This document shows, in pieces, positions 1 to 5,060 of a stretch of 5,060 nt of DNA (position 1 is its first letter; every line of letters starts with the position of its first letter). The position numbers and the translations under genes are program-made. The DNA is from Bacteroidales bacterium UBA3856. Lineage in GTDB: Bacteria > Bacteroidota > Bacteroidia > Bacteroidales > UBA932. The notes beneath the pieces are model-generated. The model was not told the DNA's origin. It saw only the letters and a program-made list of their open reading frames with translations, and did no database searches. The DNA is taken from NCBI GenBank assembly GCA_002392525.1, contig DGHE01000019.1, forward strand, positions 1 through 5,060, read 5' to 3'.

Positions 1-1555
1 CCGCCGGGAAGCCGTCCCTCACGAGCACGAAGCCTTCAGGTGCCCGGCACCGGTTCACAAGGGTGCGGGCCTCATACCTCAGGTGGAAGGTTTCGCCCTT
101 CGTGTCCACGGTGGGGACGATGCGGTAGAGGGTACCGCTCACGTGCTCGATGGTTCCGTCGGAGCCTTCCAGCATGGTGATGGGGGTGCGGAACTGGCTG
201 AGCCAGACATACCAGGATGTTCCTGCGGGAGGATTGGTGATATCCATGTTGTACACGCTCCTGCTGCCGGAAACCGGCTTTCCCTCAGTCCAGCTCACTA
301 CGGATTTCACTCCGTAGCCAAGGTAGGTCTTGTAGTCTTCCCAGTCGTAGTAGGGACCTCCCTTCAGGCCGATGATACGGATTTCCCTTTCGTTCAGGAG
401 GGGTTTCACAATGACGTTTCCTTCCTTGTTGCGATAGAATATGAGCTGGATGTTGGCGGCGAAGGGGGTGTAGCGCCAGCCGGGCCAGTTAACGCAGGTC
501 TTGGCGTCCAGGCGCTCTGCAACGCCCTCGAAGCCAAGGAGGGAGGCAAGCGCAAGCACCTGGTAATCGTGGCCGTAGCGGAGGTCGGCGCAGAATTCGC
601 CCGTAGCGATGGCTGCATCGGCCTTGGTGACGATGTCGTCAAGACCGGGACGGGCCCTTTCCATGCGCTCGTCGCCGAATTCTACGGAATTGCACTGGCC
701 AAGGTAGAAATTCATGGCGATGGCCTGCGCATACCAGTAGAGCTCATCGGCACTGAAAAGGCGGAAGAGGCGGTCGTCCAGTTCGAAGGCCGGGCAGGTG
801 GTTGCCATGTTGAAGGTGTTCTGCATGAATTCGGTGCGGCTTCCCACTATCTCGCGGGCCTTGGCAGGGTCTGTGAAAACCTTGGCGAAGAAGGCCGTAG
901 GATCGGGTTTGTGCTGCTTCCAGTAATCGGCAAGGATACCGTAGATGCCGGCGCGGGCTTCACGGGTGTGGTCCGAGCTGATGTACTTCTGGAAGGTCTC
1001 GCCGGTGTCCCAGCGGATGTCCAGGTCCTTCTGGAGGGACTGGAGCATGGCCGTTGCCGCGTTCATGGAGATGATGCAGCGGGGCGTCATCGAGGATATT
1101 GCCGATACTTTCTTGCTGCCTTTCCTGAAGACATCCCTGTAGTTATTGTACATGCGGGAGGCTATCTCACGGTGCTCCTGCTGGCCAAGGCGGGTGAGGC
1201 GGCCGTCCATGTGGTCGTGGAGACGAACGGCCTCTGCAATCTGTTCGCGGGCGGCTTCACCTTCGGCGGTGAGGATGCCGGCCTCGTGGGCCTTGTTGTA
1301 CTTTTCAAGTATGTCGGCATACATCTTTCCCTCCCAGTTGGAGCGGGAACCGTGACGGCCGTAATGGCTGATGTAGAAAGGCTTGTAGCCCTTCGGGGCG
1401 GCTGTCTGCGGGCCGGGGATATACTCGTAGGGGTCCATGTTCACTGCCGTACGGAAGACGTTTTCCTGATAATCGGCAACAAGGGCGGGGTCTTTCTCCT
1501 GGGCGCCGAGGGCCAGGGAAAGAACAAGGAGAATGGGTATCAGCAACCGTTTCAT
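1..1555 (-). CDS. Secreted histidine-type (clade 2) phosphatase with CHB_HEX-like C-terminal extension, 3' end outside window
   Basis: This is an exported phosphomonoesterase of the histidine acid phosphatase/phytase superfamily (His_Phos_2), acting in the periplasm or outside the cell. The reading frame is open for 518 codons and runs off the left edge. Residues 1-18 form a signal peptide (MKRLL, then a hydrophobic stretch ending LALGA). The catalytic motif is RHGSR at residues 67-71, with H68 the expected phosphohistidine nucleophile. The second motif is RYGHD around H329-D330, the distal His and proton-donor Asp. The segment with AANIQLIFYRN, then VKPLLNE and PYYDWEDYKTYL (ending at residue 412) is typical of the end of the Bacteroidota catalytic domain. 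At least 106 residues follow and resemble a CHB_HEX carbohydrate-binding domain. The ATG lies 12 bases after the upstream gene's stop, with no Shine-Dalgarno, so co-transcription is likely. The substrate (inositol phosphates, sugar phosphates or other) cannot be told. The Bacteroides MINPP phytases are relatives but use HAE rather than HD. Confidence 0.87.
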   Translation of the reverse strand, partial: MKRLLIPILLVLSLALGAQEKDPALVADYQENVFRTAVNMDPYEYIPGPQTAAPKGYKPFYISHYGRHGSRSNWEGKMYADILEKYNKAHEAGILTAEGEAAREQIAEAVRLHDHMDGRLTRLGQQEHREIASRMYNNYRDVFRKGSKKVSAISSMTPRCIISMNAATAMLQSLQKDLDIRWDTGETFQKYISSDHTREARAGIYGILADYWKQHKPDPTAFFAKVFTDPAKAREIVGSRTEFMQNTFNMATTCPAFELDDRLFRLFSADELYWYAQAIAMNFYLGQCNSVEFGDERMERARPGLDDIVTKADAAIATGEFCADLRYGHDYQVLALASLLGFEGVAERLDAKTCVNWPGWRYTPFAANIQLIFYRNKEGNVIVKPLLNEREIRIIGLKGGPYYDWEDYKTYLGYGVKSVVSWTEGKPVSGSRSVYNMDITNPPAGTSWYVWLSQFRTPITMLEGSDGTIEHVSGTLYRIVPTVDTKGETFHLRYEARTLVNRCRAPEGFVLVRDGFPA

Positions 1556-1567
1556 ATTGTGTGGTGT

Positions 1568-3067
1568 TTATTCTTCAAGGCGTGCCTGGGAAACGCTTAT
1601 CTGGCGGCCGTCCTTCCAGGCGATTATGACGGCGTCGGGGAAGCCCTGTGCGCGCACCGTGTTAAGCTGGGCAAGGGCGTCATAATAGTGCTCGAAAATG
1701 CCCACGGAGTATATGTAGCGCAGGTTCGGGGACAGGATGCGGTATACGGGAGTAAGGCCGCCGAGGGCCTCCACGTCAAGCGTCCTGGTGGCCTGGGCGA
1801 ACTGTATCTGGTACACTATGCCGGGCGGCAGGGTGTTGTCCTGTGCCATTCGGCCCACGGGCATGACGCGGAAGGAGGTATTGGGGCGGGGCTTGTCTAT
1901 CTTGATGCGTATCCTGGGGCCCAGGGAATTCTTGGTGAAGGTGTAGCTGAGGCCTTCACCGGCGATTTCCTTGTCCTCCTTCTCCGTTACCATGCCGGTC
2001 TTGAGGAAGGAGTCGGAAAGCTGGTTCTTCTTCTTGTTCAGCTCCGTAATCTGGGCCATGATCTCGTCGGAACGGGCGGTGTCTTCATCCCCGGCGTGGA
2101 CGGCAAGGGAGTCCCTGAGGGCACGGATTTCGGCATTGATGCGGCTGTAGGTGATGGAATTGTCAGTCTCTTCCACCTCCTCCATGAGGGCGCCCTGGTC
2201 CATTCGGCCCAGCTCTTCCACTGGAGCCAGGGAGGCAATCCTCACGATGTCTTCGTGGTCGATGACCATCTTCCTGTCGCGGGAACCGGCGTAATCCAGC
2301 ACGTAGACGTAGACGCTGTCGGAGGAGCAGTCGCGGTTGGAGGCGAAGATGGTATATCGGCCGTCATCAGTGTCCATGAGGAGGAAATCGTCTCCCGGAG
2401 AACTGAATGGGAAGCCCATGTTCTGGGGCTCGCTCCAGGCCCGGGCCTCTTCGTCCCAGTTGGAGAAGTAAAGGTCATATCCGCCGATGCCGTAGAGGCC
2501 GTCGGAGGAGAAGTAGAGGGTCTTTCCGTCCGGGGACAGCATGGGGAAAATCTCGTTCCCGAGGGTTGTGAGGCTTTCTCCGAGAAGGCGGGGCGCCGTC
2601 CAGCTGCTGTCCGTGCTGTGGGTGTAGAAGAGGTCCCTCACCCCGGCCCCGTCCTGTGCCGAGAAGACTATGCTCCTGGCGTCTTTCGGGAAATAAGTGG
2701 GGAGGCCGGCAAGGGAATCCAGTACGTTGGGGCTCGAATGCCAGCTCTGCGGCTTCACGGGATAGTACTGGAAGAAGTCCTTGCGGGAGAAGCGCTCCCT
2801 GGTGACCACGTGGGGGTCTGCGCAGATTTCGGTCATGTTTATGGCGTACTGGACCTGCTGGCCGCGTTTTTCCAGGATACGCACAGTGGCGGGGTCGTCG
2901 GCAATGTCCATGGCCGCCATGTATTTCTCCACGGCCTGCTGGAAGAGGTAGCGCCGGTGAAGGCTGTCTCCCTGCTCCATCAGACGCTCTACGGAACGGT
3001 CCTGCCCCGACAGGTCAAGCCCCGTCGCAACCAGCGTCAGAATTATGCCCAGCAGTACTTTGCGCAT
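1568..3067 (-). CDS. Exported PD40 (WD40-like) / coiled-coil / SPOR-like domain envelope protein
   Basis: This is a complete 499-residue protein, probably periplasmic and peptidoglycan-associated; its precise role is unknown. Residues 1-22 are a type I signal peptide with no lipobox Cys. Residues 25-80 are helical and resemble a TPR pair (EQGDSLHRRYLFQQAVEKY). Residues 125-260 hold PD40-type beta-propeller motifs, clearest at NEIFPMLSPDGKTLYFSSDG (171-190) followed by GGYDLYFSNW. Residues 281-360 are charged and helical, with coiled-coil character (INAEIRALRDSL, AQITELNKKKNQL). Residues 415-496 look like a SPOR domain: YQIQFAQA, GLTPVYRI, YIYSVGIFEHYYDAL, then GFPDAVIIAWKDGRQISV. SPOR domains generally bind denuded glycan strands. 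The order TPR, PD40, linker, wall-binding domain recalls PorE of type IX secretion, which ends instead in an OmpA-like domain, so the comparison concerns architecture, not orthology. The ATG is the first in frame before the signal peptide. The phosphatase gene follows after 12 bases; secD is divergent. Confidence 0.85.
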   Translation of the reverse strand: MRKVLLGIILTLVATGLDLSGQDRSVERLMEQGDSLHRRYLFQQAVEKYMAAMDIADDPATVRILEKRGQQVQYAINMTEICADPHVVTRERFSRKDFFQYYPVKPQSWHSSPNVLDSLAGLPTYFPKDARSIVFSAQDGAGVRDLFYTHSTDSSWTAPRLLGESLTTLGNEIFPMLSPDGKTLYFSSDGLYGIGGYDLYFSNWDEEARAWSEPQNMGFPFSSPGDDFLLMDTDDGRYTIFASNRDCSSDSVYVYVLDYAGSRDRKMVIDHEDIVRIASLAPVEELGRMDQGALMEEVEETDNSITYSRINAEIRALRDSLAVHAGDEDTARSDEIMAQITELNKKKNQLSDSFLKTGMVTEKEDKEIAGEGLSYTFTKNSLGPRIRIKIDKPRPNTSFRVMPVGRMAQDNTLPPGIVYQIQFAQATRTLDVEALGGLTPVYRILSPNLRYIYSVGIFEHYYDALAQLNTVRAQGFPDAVIIAWKDGRQISVSQARLEE

Positions 3068-3083
3068 TTTGTGTATAAGTCTA

Positions 3084-3091
3084 CAAAAATA
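3084..3091 (-). promoter_or_regulatory. Possible -7 element for the leftward PD40-phosphatase unit
   Basis: Read on the minus strand this is TATTTTTG, a match to the Bacteroidota -7 TAnnTTTG element. No convincing TTTG or TTG lies 19-21 bases upstream, and the implied leader would be only about 10 bases, so this is a weak candidate. It is the only match to the -7 pattern on this strand in the intergenic region. Confidence 0.3.
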
Positions 3092-3150
3092 ATAAATTGT
3101 TCTGACATACTTCCTTCTATAAGGAAAAAACTAAAATAGTTGGGCTAAAG

Positions 3151-3181
3151 TTCGGTTTATCAGAAAAAAATCGTAAATTTG
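3151..3181 (+). promoter_or_regulatory. Candidate Bacteroidota-type promoter for secD
   Basis: TTCG at 3151-3154 (one mismatch to the -33 TTTG element) is separated by 19 bases from TAAATTTG at 3174-3181, a perfect match to the -7 TAnnTTTG element. Transcription would start near 3187, giving a leader of roughly 70 bases before the secD ATG. The spacing and the AT-rich surroundings fit the primary sigma factor of this phylum. No transcript data support it here. Confidence 0.65.
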
Positions 3182-3193
3182 CAGCCTATTTTG

Positions 3194-3217
3194 CCCTGGC
3201 GTGTAAGTGCGCCGGGG
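3194..3217 (+). other. GC-rich hairpin in the secD leader
   Basis: CCCTGGCG (3194-3201) can pair with CGCCGGGG (3210-3217) as an 8-bp stem with one G-U pair and an 8-base loop (TGTAAGTG). It stands out as a GC-rich island in an AT-rich intergenic region, just downstream of the predicted secD transcription start. No U-run follows, so it is not a standard intrinsic terminator. It may stabilise the mRNA or shape translation initiation, or have no function. Confidence 0.4.
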
Positions 3218-3258
3218 TTGAATGGGCTTGAACAAGTATAATTAAAACATAAACTACA

Positions 3259-5060
3259 ATGCAAAGCAAAGGTTGGATCCGTTTTGTAGCAATCCTTCTC
3301 GGCCTCGCAAGCATCTGGCAGCTTTCCTTTACTGCAATTACCCGCATTCAGGAAAGCAAGGCCCGCAAGGCGGCAGAGGCACAGGCGCTGCAATTCGTCG
3401 AAACTAACAATGTCGCACCGGAAGTGCGCGAATTCGTCCTGGACTCCGTAGCAAACATCAGGAACAGGGCTTATATTGATTCCATCGGCTCGGAAAAGGT
3501 ATTTCTCGGATATACCTACAAGAGCGCCAAGGAAAAGGAAATCAACCTTGGTCTGGACCTCAAGGGCGGTATGAACGTCATGCTGCAGGTTCAGCTCGAA
3601 GACCTGGTCAAGGCCCTCTCCGGAGGCAGCACTGACCCCGACTTCGTTGCCGCAATGGAAGAAGCCAAGAAGAACAACGTCAACTCCAGCGCAGACTTCA
3701 TCGGCCTGTTCCGTGAAGCTTGGGACAAGGTGGCTCCCGGCCGCCGTCTCGCAGAGATTTTCGCAACATACGAACTCCGCGACAAGATCTCCAACGATGC
3801 CACCAACGACAAGGTCATCGAGGTTATCCGCGCAGAGGCGAAGAGCGCTGTCGACAACTCCTTCAACGTGCTCCGCAACCGTATCGACCGCTTCGGCGTA
3901 ACCCAGCCCAACATCCAGCAGGTAGGCAACTCCGGCAAGATCCTCATCGAACTCCCGGGCGTCAAGGATCCTGAGCGTGTGCGCAAGCTCCTCCAGGGCA
4001 CCGCATCCCTCGAATTCTGGCCCACCTTCCAGGGCAACGAGGTAGACCTCTACGCCGTCGATGCACGCGTAAGCGAGATTCTTGGCAACCTCGGCGACTC
4101 CACCGCAGTTGCAAATCCCCTCTTCCAGGTTCTGAGCCCCAGCGGCTGGAACAACGCCTGCATCGGTTTCGCACAGGGTGTCGATACCGTTACCGTAAAC
4201 CGCTACCTGGCAATGGCACAGGATGTCCTTCCCCAGGGTTTCCGCGGCATGTGGTCGGTAAAGCCCACCGAACTCGTCCAGGGCAGCAACCTCTACGAAC
4301 TGGTTGCAATCAAGGTCAACTCCCGTGACGGCAAGGCTCCCCTTGACGGCGGTGTTGTCACCGACGCCCGCGTCAACTTCAACGGCGCACAGAACGGCGG
4401 CAGCGGCGCTCCTTCCGTATCCATGACAATGAATGCTGAAGGCGCTTCCATCTGGGCTCACCTCACCAAGGACAACATCGGCAAGCAGGTTGCCATCGTC
4501 CTCGACGGTCTCGTGTACTCCTATCCTACCGTCAACGGCGAAATCACCGGCGGTTCTTCCGAAATCACCGGCAACTTCGACGTCCAGGAAGCCGAGGACC
4601 TTGCAAACGTCCTCAAGAGCGGTAAGCTTCCCGCACCTGCCACCATCATCCAGGAGCAGGTTGTAGGTCCTACCCTCGGTTCCGCTTCCATCAGGGCCGG
4701 TCTCATCTCCTTCATCATCGCATTCTGCCTGGTGCTCATCTACATGGTATTCTTCTATCAGGGCGCAGGTCTCATTGCCGATGTAGCTTTGCTCTGCAAC
4801 GTTCTCCTCCTCTTCGGTGTCCTCGTAAGCTTCGGCGCCGTCCTTACCCTCCCGGGTATCGCCGGTCTCGTCCTTACCCTGGGTATGGCCGTTGATGCCA
4901 ACGTTATCATCTACGAGCGCATCAAGGAAGAGCTGGCTGCAGGCAAGGGCTTCTCCCTCGCGGTTGCAGACGGTTACAAGAACGCTTACTCCGCAATTAT
5001 CGACGGTCAGCTCACAACCCTCATCACCGGTATCATCCTCTACATCTTCGGTTCCGGTCC
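3259..5060 (+). CDS. secD: Protein translocase subunit SecD, probably the N-terminal part of a fused SecDF; 3' end outside window
   Basis: SecD/SecF is the inner-membrane RND-like accessory complex that uses the proton gradient to help pull proteins out of the SecYEG channel on the periplasmic side. The first 600 codons are present. TM1 spans about residues 6-26. The periplasmic P1 region carries LGLDLKGGMNVMLQV (97-111) and VLRNRIDRFGV (204-214), followed by ELPGV and QGTASLEFW. Later come QVAIVLDGLVYSYP and LKSGKLPAPA. Membrane helices begin near residue 481 (GLISFIIAFCLVLIYMVFFY), with another at about 505-530. The SecD signature LGMAVDANVIIYERIKEEL ends at residue 559; D546 corresponds to the conserved TM4 Asp implicated in proton transfer. 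The window ends within a later helix. Bacteroidota normally encode SecD and SecF as one polypeptide of about 1000 residues, so a fusion is expected but not visible here. The ATG directly precedes TM1 and is preceded by A-rich sequence without a Shine-Dalgarno. A Bacteroidota-type promoter lies upstream. Confidence 0.96.
   Translation, partial: MQSKGWIRFVAILLGLASIWQLSFTAITRIQESKARKAAEAQALQFVETNNVAPEVREFVLDSVANIRNRAYIDSIGSEKVFLGYTYKSAKEKEINLGLDLKGGMNVMLQVQLEDLVKALSGGSTDPDFVAAMEEAKKNNVNSSADFIGLFREAWDKVAPGRRLAEIFATYELRDKISNDATNDKVIEVIRAEAKSAVDNSFNVLRNRIDRFGVTQPNIQQVGNSGKILIELPGVKDPERVRKLLQGTASLEFWPTFQGNEVDLYAVDARVSEILGNLGDSTAVANPLFQVLSPSGWNNACIGFAQGVDTVTVNRYLAMAQDVLPQGFRGMWSVKPTELVQGSNLYELVAIKVNSRDGKAPLDGGVVTDARVNFNGAQNGGSGAPSVSMTMNAEGASIWAHLTKDNIGKQVAIVLDGLVYSYPTVNGEITGGSSEITGNFDVQEAEDLANVLKSGKLPAPATIIQEQVVGPTLGSASIRAGLISFIIAFCLVLIYMVFFYQGAGLIADVALLCNVLLLFGVLVSFGAVLTLPGIAGLVLTLGMAVDANVIIYERIKEELAAGKGFSLAVADGYKNAYSAIIDGQLTTLITGIILYIFGSG

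Noticed and set aside
1556..1570. Stop-codon readthrough giving a PD40/SPOR-phosphatase fusion, since both genes share a frame
   Set aside because: The phosphatase has its own ATG and a full signal peptide right after the stop, which marks it as a separate exported protein. Sharing a frame has a one-in-three chance.
83..3139. A 1018-codon open frame on the plus strand across both leftward genes
   Set aside because: It is in exact antisense codon register with both minus-strand genes. It stays open because those genes avoid TTA, CTA and TCA codons, as expected at high GC. Its translation shows no recognisable domain, whereas the opposite strand encodes clear families with signal peptides.
3194..3217. 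Hairpin read as an intrinsic terminator
   Set aside because: No U-tract follows the stem, and it lies after the predicted promoter of secD rather than at the end of a gene.
3237..3242. TATAAT just upstream of secD, resembling an E. coli -10 box
   Set aside because: There is no TTGACA-like box at proper spacing, it lies too close to the start codon, and Bacteroidota primary sigma factor uses a different consensus. A better match to that consensus lies at 3151-3181.
3160..4461. A 433-codon open frame on the minus strand opposite secD
   Set aside because: It is also in antisense register with secD codons and explained by the same codon bias. The secD strand has all the family motifs.

Overview
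The window looks like chromosomal DNA of a GC-rich member of the Bacteroidales (Bacteroidota). The protein families, the lack of Shine-Dalgarno sites, the A-rich sequence before the secD start and a TTCG-N19-TAAATTTG promoter (Bacteroidota type: about -33 TTTG, -7 TAnnTTTG) all point there. The high-GC codon choice would suit an Alistipes/Rikenellaceae or RC9-like gut lineage, but genus cannot be fixed from this sequence.

Layout: three protein genes in two divergent units around a 191-bp AT-rich intergenic region (3068-3258). Leftward is a probable two-gene operon. Its first gene (3067-1568) encodes an exported 499-residue envelope protein with a helical/TPR-like N-terminus, a short PD40 (WD40-like) region, a predicted coiled-coil segment and a C-terminal SPOR-like domain. 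Twelve bases after its stop begins a secreted histidine-acid-phosphatase-type enzyme (1555 to beyond base 1). Its catalytic domain is complete, and it is followed by at least 106 further residues that resemble the CHB_HEX carbohydrate-binding domain of beta-N-acetylhexosaminidases. Rightward is the start of secD or, as is usual in Bacteroidota, a fused secDF (3259 to beyond base 5060), the proton-driven accessory component of the Sec translocon.

How they relate: all three products concern the cell envelope. SecD(F) helps secreted proteins across the inner membrane. Both leftward genes encode proteins with Sec-type signal peptides, so they are potential clients. No direct functional link can be claimed beyond shared location and the shared divergent control region.

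Most of the window is ordinary. The most noteworthy points are the CHB_HEX-like extension of the phosphatase (possibly a phosphatase-glycosidase fusion continuing off the left edge), the compact PD40/coiled-coil/SPOR architecture reminiscent of PorE-type periplasmic proteins, and a secD leader carrying a GC-rich hairpin and a seven-codon mini-ORF. I found no mobile element, CRISPR array, rRNA or tRNA.
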